Shown: piece by piece, positions 38,301 to 50,300 of the stretch
Numbering within the stretch: the first letter of the stretch is position 1
Layout of the letters: each line of letters opens with the position of its first letter
Assembly (NCBI RefSeq): GCF_964656455.1
Contig: NC_135717.1
Location: 141,560,308-141,624,307, forward strand
Length of the DNA: 64,000 bases
Direction of reading: 5' to 3'
Origin: Halichoerus grypus
Taxonomy: Eukaryota > Chordata > Mammalia > Carnivora > Phocidae
Translations under genes and position numbers: made by a program
Notes under the pieces: generated by a model
The model's input: the letters and a program-made list of their open reading frames with translations, nothing else
Database searches by the model: none
What the model was told of the DNA's origin: nothing

Positions 38301-41300
38301 TAATTTATAATATATCAGTATATATAAGATAAGCAAACCAAATATGGCTAACTTATTTCCAAAGACCAAAGAGTATCTAATTTAAAATACATAAAAATTT
38401 GAGACATTAGTAAGATATTCTTTTTAAGATTTAAAGAGAGAGAGAGAGCAAGCAGGAAGAGGGGCAGGGAGAGAGGAAGGGAGAGAATCTCCAGCAGACT
38501 CCCTGCTGAGTGCAGAGCCTGACGACACGGGGCTCAATCTCACGACCCTGTAACCATGACCTGAGCCAAAATCAAGAGTCAGACACCCAACTGACTGAGC
38601 CACCCAGGCACCCCAGCAAGATATTTTTTAAATGTGACATTTCAGTCTTTTTTTAATTAAGATCCCAGTGCATTATTATCTGGGTTCACATCATGGCTAT
38701 AAGAAAAGTCAGACCACATAGCTTATTACTTATAGGATAGGAAGAGAATAAGAGTGGTCAATGAAAATAACCTTAAAACAACAAGAAGAGCTGAAAAGTC
38801 TGATTGCCCAGTTTCTTCAAATCTGAGGCTAAGACAAAAAATAATTGTTGATGATGGAACTATGTTGTAAATCAAGGATGTTTGGGATATTATAATTGGC
38901 ATTCATGCATTTTTCACCTTTGCTAGAGTCAAATGGATAATGTCCAATTGTTTTCTGCTTTCTTCTTGATTTCAGTACAGAAAACTTATGGAAATTTTTC
39001 AAATAATATATTACATCTATGTTCAATATCCTTTAATGGATTTGTAGGGAAACCTTTTTCTTAACTATACTCTTAGAGAGTTGGGGGTCCTATAAGAAAT
39101 AATTTTGTTAGGTAGATTTCTCTATTTTTCAAGAATGTGATTAGAATAATTTATTAATTTAACTACTGTACTGCCGGCTGTATAGTAAAAATGCTAGGAA
39201 TGTGTGGGCGCTGATCAAACTTCCTGGGCTACAATCCTGTGTACCTATTCACTGCCTTAGTGACTGGACATATTATTCAGTGGTGCCCACCTCATAAGGT
39301 TATTGTGAGGATTAGATGAAATAATTATGTAAATCACTCTGCCCAGTACAGTACATGGAAAGCTCTCAGTGTTCATTCTTATGATTGTTAGTAATCAATG
39401 GGTGAATAGATTTAATAACAGGCCCTTAGGGTTTATAGTCTGGACATAGCAAGCCCACTTCCCTAACCTGAGTGAGAAGGCAAGCTGTAAACTCACAGCC
39501 ACCTCTGTGGGCAAGTGCACCCCAGCCACACACACACACAGTACAAGCAAATGAGATGTTTAAACTAAATATATTCTCCCACTGTGCTTGCAGAGAAGCC
39601 GTTAAGCTGAAGAAACCTTTTTTTCTCCCGTAGAGAATGAATTCATTTTAATAGACTCTGAATTTTAGCTTGAGACAGCTTAGTGAAGTGCATTGTTTCC
39701 CCTGAGTAATGTAGGAAGTAGGATTTCAAATATCACAGTGCATTTTAGAAGATATTAGCTTACAGGGCTTTAAGATACTAGAATTAGCAGCAAATGCTTG
39801 CAGAAGAGATTTCCAAATCTCCCTTTGACAGGACACTATGACCTTCAGAAATGTTCCAACACCACGAAGAAAAGTTTTAGCTTGCTGTTGACTCAGATAA
39901 TTATAAGCAGGCATATCGCATGAACAGAAACCTAATGGCTTCCCTTCCTAAATTACAGGACTAGCCACAATGTCATTAAAGTAGTTAGATCATACCAAAT
40001 TCAAGACTTTGGGACATAAGTCATTTGCATAAATTTGCTTAAACATTCCCCATCTCTAAACATATCAGGCTGGTCATTTGAATCACTAACAATACAGCAA
40101 AGTCATTTAACAGGTAACATGTGCTTAAGTTGTTGTTGTTTTTTAATTTTATTTTATTATGTTATGTTAATCACCATACATTACATCATTAGTTTTTGAT
40201 GTAGTGTTCCATGATTCATTGTTTGCGTATAACACCCAGTGCTCCATTCAATACATGCCCTCTTTAATACCCATCACCAGGCTAACCCATCTCCCCACCT
40301 GCCTCCCCTCTAGAATCAAGTCCTGTTCAGCTTTATAAGTCCCATAAGCTTTCATGTAAGTTTTCCTCAAGAGGATTCTACAAAATAAATATTATAACTA
40401 TATATTATACGTGAGGTAATGAAGGAGCAGAGAAGTTAAGGAATTCACCTAAGGCCATTCATATGGTAAATAGATCATCTGGAATTCAAACCCAAACCCA
40501 TTTACCCATTTTCCTCCACTACGGAGTGCCTTCCCAATGAGATTTAAAAAAAAAAAAACAACTTCAAAATAATTATGCAGTAATAGGTATTTTATATCAT
40601 TTCCATGCCTAGCTAAAATTAGCACTGGACATTCCAATTGAAATACCCATCATAATACCAACTGGGTAAAAATCCTCAGAAAAAAATAATTTGAACCCCT
40701 TTTTTGAAGAAAAATAATGGTTAGGGGCATCTAGTTTTACCAGATCTTAAAATAGTCTAAAGAATAATAATTAGGGGCACCTGAGTAGCTCAGCCGTTAA
40801 GCATCTGCCTTCGGCTCAGGCCATGATCCTGGGGTCCTGGGATCCAGCCCTGCATCTGGCTCCCTTAGGAGCAGGAAGCCTGCTTCTCCCTCTCCCACTC
40901 CCCCTGCTTGTATTCCCTCCCTCGCTTTCTCTCTCTCTGTCAAATAAATAAATAAAATCTTAAAAGAAAAAAAGAATAATAATTAAAAGTTTGGTATTAA
41001 AGAAAGAGTGGGCAGATACATTAATGGAAATGAATAAATAGTCCAGAAATAGGCCTAGAAATGCACACAGAAATCTAGTGTATAGTAAGAGTGCTATTTT
41101 GAATATTATTATTTGAACATTTTGAAATGTTAACAAACTGGGACTTCATTGTTCCAAAAGGCAACAAAGAAACAAACAATAAAATATAGATTTTACCTAG
41201 TTCCATAAAAAATAATACTAAATCCCAATGGATCAAAGATTGAAATAGTTGAAACAAAAGCAGAAAACCCATTAAAAGTTCTAGAAGAAAATATGAATGG

Positions 41301-44300
41301 AAGATTTGTAAAAATGAAAATATTGGTGTGACAGACACCTTTGTGTGAATGACACAAGAAACCATCATGATGCCATGAAGAAAAATACTTCGAATTTTGA
41401 TTATTAAAAAAATGTACATTTTATGTATGGCAGGATAGCTAGCTACATTGATGGATAGGGTCAAAAAATGACAAGAAAATTTCAATACATGTAAGTATGT
41501 ATTGAATATGTAACATGATATATTTTTTGTATAAAATATTTTTTAAAAATAGAGAAATAGTATAATATGAAGTGGCCATTAATGAAAAGGTTATTTATTT
41601 ATTTATTTATTTTAAAGATTTTATTTATTTGACAGAGAAAGACATAGCGAGAGAGGGAACACAAGCAGGGGGAGTGGGAGAGGGAGAAGCAGGCTCCCCA
41701 CTGAGCAGGGAGCCCAATGTGGGGCTCGATCCCAGGACCCTGGGATCATGACCTGAGCTGAAGGCAGACGCTTAACTGACTGAGCCACCCAGGCGCCCCG
41801 ATGAAAAAGGCCAGGGAGGAGGAGAAAGATGGCGGAGGAGTAGGGGACCCTATTTCAACTGGTCCCCGGAATTGAGCTGGATATCTACCAGACCACTCTG
41901 AGCACCCGCGAAACCAGCCTGAGATGTAAGAAGATCTGGATCTCTACAAACAGAATATCGCAGGCAGTTGGTTTTGAGGTAGGAAGCGGAGAGCCGTGAT
42001 CCTGCGAGCAGATATCGGAGGATAAACGGCGGCGGGAGGGTGCCTGGCTGTGGGGATCCTACACCGCCGGTGAGTGACAGCCTCGCGCGCTGCGGACGGG
42101 GCACAGACTCACAGACCGGTAGCGTCGGGAAAGAACTTTAGGGCAGCGCCCGGGGTGGAAAACCAGACCGGCGGGGTCGCGTGCACGCGAACTGCAGCCC
42201 CCCCCCCCCCCTCCGGACAGAAACTGGAGCGACAGTCATGCGCACGCGAACTGCAGCCCCTCCCCCCCCGACAGAAACCGGAGCTGCGGTCGCGCGCATG
42301 CGAACTGCAGCCTCTGAGTCAGAAACCTGGTGCGCCGGGGTCGTGCCAGTGAACTGCAACCCCCGGGGGTGGAAACCCCAAGCGGCGGAGTTGTGCGTGC
42401 ACGAATTGGGAGCGGCTGGCAGTTTTTAGAAGCACAAAGGGCAGAGACATGCTCCGACCTGGAGGCAGGACTGGGAGCGCTGTGGAGGGGCGCACAACCC
42501 AGGCGGCTGCAGTTTATAGCAGCACGGACAGAAATGGAGACGGTGTGGCCTGGAGAGCTCACTGAAGAACAGACTGAGGTCTCTCTGCTCTGAGGCAGAG
42601 GGTTGGAAATGGTCTCTTCTGCTCTGACTCACGGAAGAGACGCGGAAAGCCGCCAGGGAAAGGCACCAGAGAACCAAAGCCCCAAAGACTGATTCCCACT
42701 GAGCCCATCCTCCGCCACAGGGGCGCAGGGCAACTCCACCCAAACAGGGTTGCCTGAGTAACAGCGCAGCAGGCCCCTCCCGCAGAAGACAGGCTGGGAA
42801 AACAAGAGGCCAGCAACCCTAAGGTCCCAAGAAAATAGGTGCATCTTGCTTGGGTTCTGGTCAATAATTTGGACTCTATACATTCCCTCAAACACCCATC
42901 AACAGAATGACTAGGAGGAGGAGCCCCCAAAACAGAAAAGACTCAGAGATTATGACTTACGCTGCAGATTTACAAATGGATGCAGACATAACCAAGATGT
43001 CAGAGATGGAATTCAGGCTAGCAATTGTGAAGACAATGGCTAGAATGGAGAAATCAATTAATGGCAACATAGAGTCTCTAAGGGCAGAAATAAAAGGTGA
43101 ATTGGCAGAACTTAAAAATGCTATCAATGAGATCCAATCCAATCTAGATAATCTAACAGCTAGGGTAACTGAGACAGAAGAGAGAATAAGCGATCTGGAA
43201 GACAGTATAATAGATAAAAAGGGAAAAGAGGAGGCCAGGGAAAAACAACTCAGAATCCATGAAAATAGAATCAGAGAAATAAGTGACACCATGAGGCGTT
43301 CCAATGTCAGAATAATTGGAATCCTGGAGGGAGTGGAGAGAGAGAGAGGGCTAGAAGATGTATTTGAGCAAATTGTAGCTGAGAACTTCCCTAATCTGGG
43401 GAATGAAACAAACATTCGAGTCCTAGAGGCAGAGAGGACCCCTCCTAAGATCAAGGAAAACAGGCCAACACCCCAGCATGTAATAGTAAAACTTGCAAAT
43501 CTTAGAACCAAGGAAACCATCTTAAGGGCAGTTCGGGGGAAGAGATTCCTTACGTACAGAGGGAGGAACATCAGAATAACGTCAGACCTATCCACAGAGA
43601 CCTGGCAAGCCAGAAAGGCCTGGCAAGACATATTCAGAGTACTAAATGAGAAGAACATGCAGCCAAGAATACTTTATCCGGCAAGGCTTTCATTTAGAAT
43701 GGATGGAGAGATGCAGAGCTTCCACGACCCGCAGAAGTTGAAAGAATATGTGACCACTAAGCCGGCCCTGCAAGAAATATTAAGGGTGTTCTATAAAAGG
43801 AGAAAGTCCCCAAGAGTGATCTACAACAGAAATTTACAGGGACAATCTATAAAAACAACGTCTTCACAGGCAACATGATGACAATTAATTCATATCTTTC
43901 AATAATCACTCTCAATGTGAATGGCCTAAATGCTCCCATAAAACGGCACAGGATTGCAGATTGGATAAAAAGACAGGACCCATCCATATGCTGTCTACAA
44001 GAGACTCATTTTGAACCTAAAGATACATCCAGACTGAAAGTGAAGGGATGGAGATCCATCTTCCATGCCAGCGGACCTCAAAAGAAGGCTGGGGTAGCAA
44101 TTCTTATATCGGACAAATTAGATTTTAAACTAAAGTCTGTAATAAGAGACACAGAAGGACACTATATCATTCTTAAAGGGTCTATCCAACAAGAAGATCT
44201 AACAATTGTAAATATCTATGCCCCCAACATGGGAGCAGCCATCTACATAAGCCAACTGTTAACCAAAATAAAGAGTCATATTGATAACAATACGTTAATT

Positions 44301-47300
44301 GTAGGAGACCTCAATACTCCACTCTCAGCAATGGACAGATCATCTAAGCAGAAAATCAACAAGGAAACAAGAGCTTTGAATGATACATTGGACCAGATGG
44401 ACCTCATAGATATTTACAGAACATTCCACCCTAAAACAACAGAATACTCACTGTTCTCGAGCGCACATGGAACTTTCTCCAGAATAGACCATATACTGGG
44501 TCACAAATCAGGTCTCAACCAATACCAAAAGATTGAGATTATTCCCTGCATATTCTCAGACCACAATGCTCTAAAACTGGAACTCAATCACAAGAAAAAA
44601 TTTGGCAGAAATTCAAACACTTGGAAGCTAAAGACCACTCTGCTCAAGAATGTTTGGGTCAACCAAGAAATCAAAGAAGAACTTAAACAATTCATGGAAA
44701 TCAATGAGAACGAAAACACATTGGTCCAAAACCTATGGGATACTGCAAAGGTGGTCCTAAGGGGGAAATACATAGCCATCCAAGCCTCACTCAAAAAAAT
44801 AGAAAAGTCCCGAATTCACCAACTAACTCTACACCTTAAAGAACTAGAGAAAAAGCAACAAACGACGCCTAAGCCACGCATTAGAAGAGAAATAATTAAA
44901 ATTAGAGCAGAAATCAATGAATTAGAAACCAGAAACACAGTAGATCAGATCAACGAAACTAGAAGTTGGTTCTTTGAAAGAATTAATAAGATTGATAAAC
45001 CACTGGCCAGACTTATCCAAAAGAAGAGAAAGGACCCAAATTAATAAAATTATGAATGAAAGGGGAGAGATCATGACTAACACCAAGGAAATAGAAACAA
45101 TTATTAGAAATTATTATCAACAACTATATGCCAATAAACTGAGCAATCTGGATGAAATGGAGGCCTTCCTGGAAACCTATAAGCTGCCAAGACTGAAACA
45201 GGAAGAAATTGACAACCTGAATAGGCCAATAACCAGTAACGAGATTGAAGCAGTGATCAAAAACCTCCCAAAAAACAAGAGTCCAGGGCCTGATGGATTC
45301 CCTGGGGAATTCTACCGAACATTCAAAGAAGAAATAATACCTATTCTACTGAAGCTGTTTCAAAAAATAGAAACAGAAGGAAAACTTCCAAACTCATTCT
45401 ATGAGGCCAGCATTACCTTAATCCCCAAACCAGGCAAAGATCCCATCAAAAAGGAGAATTTCAGACTGATATCCCTGATGAATATGGATTCCAAAATCCT
45501 CAACAAAATCCTAGCTAATAGGATCCAACAATACATTAAAAGGATCATCCACCACGACCAAGTGGGATTTATCCCCGGGATGCAAGGGTGGTTCAACATT
45601 TGCAAATCAATCAATGTGATAGAACACATTAATAAGAGGAGGGAGAAGAACCATATGGTCCTCTCAATTGATGCAGAAAAAGCATTTGACAAAATACAGC
45701 ATCCTTTCCTGATTAAAACTCTCCAGAGTATAGGGATAGAGGGAACATTCCTCAAGCTCATAAAATCCATCTATGAAAAACCCACAGTGAATATCATCCT
45801 CAATGGGGAAAAGCTGAGAGCCTTTCCCTTAAGATCAGGAACATGTCAAGGGTGCCCACTCTCACCACTGTTGTTCCACATAGTACTAGAAGTCCTAGCA
45901 ACAGCAACCAGACAACAAAAAGAAATAAAAGGTATTCAAATTGGCAAAGAAGAAGTCAAACTCTCTCTTTTCGCAGACGACATGATACTTTATGTGGAAA
46001 ACCCAAAGACTCCACCCCCAAATTACTAGAACTCATCCAGCAATTCAGTAATGTGGCAGGATACAAAATCAATGCACAGAAATCAGTTGCTTTCTTATAC
46101 ACTAACAACGCAACTGTAGAAAGAGAAATTAAAGAAACGATTCCATTTACAATAGCACCAAAAACCATAAGATACCTTCGGAATAAACCTAACCAAAGAG
46201 GTAAAGGATCTATACTCTAAGAACTACAAAACACTCATGCAAGAAATTGAAGAAGACACAAAAAGATGGAAAAATATTCCATGCTCATGGATCGGAAGAA
46301 TAAACATTGTTAAAATGTCTATGCTACCCAGAGCAATCTATACCTTCAGTGCCATCCCGATCAAAATTCCAATGACATTTTTCAAAGTGCTGGAACAAAC
46401 ATCCTAAAATTTGTATGGAATCAGAAAAGACCCTGATTTGCCAAGGAGATGTTGAAAAAGAAAAACAAAGCTGGGGGCATCACGTTGCCCGATTTCAAGC
46501 TATATTACAAATCAGTGATCACCAAGACAGCATGGTACTGGCACAAAAACAGACATACAGACCAATGGAACAGAATAGAGAACCCAGATATGGACCCTCA
46601 ACTCTATGGTCAAATAATCTTTGACAAAGTAGGAAAAAACATGCAATGGAAAAAAGACAGTCTCTTCAATAAATGGTGCTGGGAAAATTGGACAGCCACA
46701 TGCAGAAGAATGAAACTCGACCATTCTCTAACACCACTCACAAAGATAAACTCAAAGTGGATGAAAGACCTCAATGTAAGACAGGAATCCATCAAAATCC
46801 TAGAGGAGAACATAGGCAGTAACCTCTTTGACATCGGCCACAGCAACTTCTTTCAAGATACATCTCCAAAAGCTAGTGAAACAAAAGCAAAAATGAACTT
46901 TTGGGACTTCATCAAGATAAAAAGCTTCTGCACAGCAAAGGAAACAGTCAACAAAACAAAGAGGCAACCCACAGAATGGGAGAAGATATTTGCAAATGAC
47001 ACTACAGATAAAGGGCTGGTATCCAAAATCTATGAAGAACTTCTCAAACTCAACACCCAAAAAACAAATAATCAAGTCAAAAAGTGGGCAGAAGAGATGA
47101 ACAGACACTTCTCTGAAGAAGACATACAAATGGCTAACAGACACATGAAAAAATGTTCATCATCATTAGCCATCAGGGAAATCCAAATCAAAACCACACT
47201 GAGATACCACCTTACACCAGTTAGAATGGCCAAAATGGACAGGGAAAGAAACAACAAATGTTGGCGAGGTTGTGGAGAAAGGGGAACCCTCTTACACTGT

Positions 47301-50300
47301 TGGTGGGAATGCAAGTTGGTACAGCCACTTTGGAAAACAGTGTGGAGGTTCCTCAAAAATTTAAAAATAGAGCTACCCTATGACCCAGCAATTGCACTAC
47401 TGGGTATTTACCCCAAAGACACAGATGTAGTGAAAAGAAGGGCCATATGCACCCTATGTTCATAGCAGCAATGTCCGCAATAGCCAAACTGTGGAAAGAG
47501 CCGAGATGCCCTTCAACAGACAAATGGATAAAGAAGATGTGGTCCATATATACAATGGAATATTACTCAGCCATCAGAAAAGATGAATACCCAACTTTTA
47601 CATCAACATGGATGGGACTGGAGGAGATTATGCTAAGCGAAATAAGTCAAGCAGAGAAAGTCAATTATCATATTGTTTCACTTATTTGTGGAACATAAGG
47701 AATAACATGGAGGACATTAGGAGAAGGAAGGGAAAAATGGGTGGGGGAATTGGAGGGAGAGATGAACCATGAGAGACTATGGACCTGAGAAACAAACAGG
47801 GTTCTAGAGGGGAGGGGGGAGGGGGGATTGGTTAGCCCGGTGATGGGTATTAAGGAGGGCACGTACTGCACGGAGCACTGGATGTTATACGAAAACAATG
47901 GATCGTGGATCACTACATCAAAAACTAATGATGTATTGTATGGTGACTAACATAATATAATAATATTAAAAACTACAAAAATAAAAAATAAAAAAAATAA
48001 AAAGGCCAATACACAAGCAAAGAAGCTCAGTTGAATTGCTTTCATATTTAAGGAAATAAATATTATGAGACATCAATTTGTATCTATCGAAATATCATGA
48101 ACTAAAATGTTTAACAATAGCTTGTGGTTGTGAAAGTAAGAGGAAACAATTGTTCAAACACTTTCAAACACTTTTGTTCAGAGTATGAATTGATATAATT
48201 AGAGAACAATTTGGCAATATCTTTCAAAATTTGAAATGCATGACAGGATTTGGGAATTTTACCGCTGGTAATGTATTCTACAAATACACTACAACATATA
48301 TGCAAAAAGTTTAGTTATATTTATTTATCATTTCACAATAACAAAATGAGGTGAATTGAAATCATCATAAGAGTTAAATTAGTATGTTTTATTCAAACAA
48401 CGAAATACTATATGGCTGTTTAAAATAATGAACTAGACATTTTTGTTATGATTATATATGGAAAGATACAGGTAAATGAAAAATATTGCAGAAAAGAACG
48501 TATATCACTCCATTTGTGGTTAATTTTTATGAAATTGTATAGAAGATTCTAGAAATATATACAAGAACATATTAATAGTCATTGTCTCTGGGTAGTGGAA
48601 ATCTGGGAACTTCTACTTTAATTTTACGATCATCTGTTATGTTCGATATTACATCATGAATTTCTTTGTATTACTTTTATAGTAAAATCAAGCAGTAGCA
48701 ATTTAAATAATGAATTAGCATTACTCTCTTATATTTTCCTCTAGATAATAATAATAGAGTGAAGCTGATAGCTGATGCTAGTATTCCAGGATCGGATTAT
48801 ATTAATGCCAGCTATGTTTCTGTAAGTTGCTATATTTTTATGTTTTATATTCTTATAAACATAAATACTTCAATTATATTACTCTTCCAAATATTTTAAA
48901 TCAGAAATTTGTTATAAACTCTATGGATTTTATGTGCCAATTCCTTACAACAACACTAGGTACCTCCATTTTATAGATGGGGAAATGGGGGCTCCTAATA
49001 GAGATTACAATTTACCAACAATCATTTCACTAATAAATGAAAGATATATAACTTCAAGCTTCAAATCCCTAGGCCTTTCCACTATATACATTCTTTGTAC
49101 ACAAGGACGATGTCTGTCAATCTCTCTTACAAAGAAAAAGACAAATAGTTATGTCCATACAATATAAAAATTTTATTCTCTTCCTGCCATCTAGATTTTC
49201 AGTCCTTGAAGGAGACTATGATGTCATGTTCTTCTTTGATCCTCAGTTACCTGTAGAATGTGCACTCCATTGTAGCTGCTCAAAAACCGTAAATGAACCA
49301 ACGCGGGATGAATTGTGACATGCCTAATGTACTATCTGGCACATTATAGATAATAAATGCTTGTTGCATTAGATTAAAAATCGAATGAAACCAAAGTGTT
49401 TTAGGGATTTCTCTCTCTCCCTCTCCTTCCATATGGCTCTCTTACCCTCTCAATGCTCATCACTATCACAGGTACATAGAAACTTGAAATGCATCCACAA
49501 TCTGCACTGAGGTTGACACATGGAATTGCCCTTGCCCTTGCAGTCATTAAATTCAACCATTCACCTCGAAACTGTTTCTGAAAAAATCCTGATAATTAGA
49601 TGTTAGCCTCTCTTGGCATTGTTTCACCTACTTCCTCCTGAGGCAGATGATTCTATCTCTGAATAACTCCAATATACAATTGTTTTTTTAAAAACAAGAT
49701 ATGCTCCCTTATATTTTCACCCACTGGCTTCAATTCTAACATATAGCAAAGTTAGCCATCCTTATCATGGTGACCCTATAGACACTTGAGGGTTTCCTCT
49801 AGTGTCCACAGTCTTATATTCTTTTCTTATTCGTAGGTCATTACTCCCAGGCCTGCCCTTTGGTTCCACTGGGACTCTGCTTCTGTGATGCTCCATCCTT
49901 TCCCCATTAATGTAACTTGTTCTGTGTCCCATTTCCTTGAGACCCCTGTTAAGGGGGAACATTCCTTTCTAAATTCTATATTGGTTGATAATGACTCCAA
50001 AATTGCAATCATATAGTGGGTCTTACTGTGAAAGGGGTACGTCAAGGGAGAATTTAAGATTTCTTAATAGGGGAAATGAGGGAGGGTTTGGAGAAGTTAA
50101 AGCATCCTTTGAATTCCAGCCTACTTTTATGCAAGAACTTTAAATCCATTTTGAAAAACCACACACATTTTCTATTGTGGTGACATGTTTTAGTCACTTA
50201 TCAAATGATTGATTCCCTTGAAAATGTAATTCTTCTCTAGCGATTTTGGTGAAATCTTGTGCTTACTAATTTTCATTGCAGCCTAAACTCTGTAGCATGT

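Larger units (their letters stand above)
41814..42906 (+). promoter_or_regulatory. L1 5' UTR / internal promoter
   Basis: About 1.1 kb, rich in G+C and CpG between 42060 and 42420, in an otherwise AT-rich window. The AAGATGGCGG at 41826-41835 fits a YY1 site at the L1 start, as in human L1. Four units sharing (G)CGAACTGCAGCC or GTGAACTGCAACC recur at about 42187, 42246, 42300 and 42349. C runs (14 C at 42198-42211) separate them. Confidence 0.8.
41814..47998 (+). mobile_element. Full-length LINE-1 (carnivore L1), sense to PTPRQ
   Basis: A 6.2-kb L1 flanked by a perfect 10-bp target duplication, AAAAAGGCCA at 41804-41813 and 47999-48008. It has a GC-rich 5' UTR starting GGGAGGAGGAGAAAGATGGC, ORF1 (42907-43878), an overlapping ORF2 (43875-47698, broken), a 3' UTR with a G-rich tract and an A-rich tail. 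It is complete in structure but ORF2 is not intact, so the copy cannot retrotranspose on its own. ORF1 is open. Confidence 0.97.
36455..48744 (+). other. PTPRQ intron, 12.3 kb, with full-length L1
   Basis: This intron interrupts the phosphatase domain coding sequence. About half of it is the full-length L1 (41814-47998). It also holds CAN SINEs at 37007, 38038, 38420, 40774 and 41590, a truncated L1 3' end (40139), MIRs (39210, 40375), and an old L1M split by the young insertions. Confidence 0.9.

Noticed and set aside
41075..41485. 136-codon minus-strand frame.
   Set aside because: It lies antisense in a decayed L1M fragment; low-complexity hydrophobic residues come from the A-rich strand.
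42074..42930. Several overlapping frames of 73-123 codons on both strands.
   Set aside because: They fall in the GC-rich L1 5' UTR, where stop codons are rare by composition.
42957..43658. 233-codon antisense frame.
   Set aside because: It is the mirror of L1 ORF1. Coiled-coil codon bias often leaves the opposite strand open, and no domain is seen.
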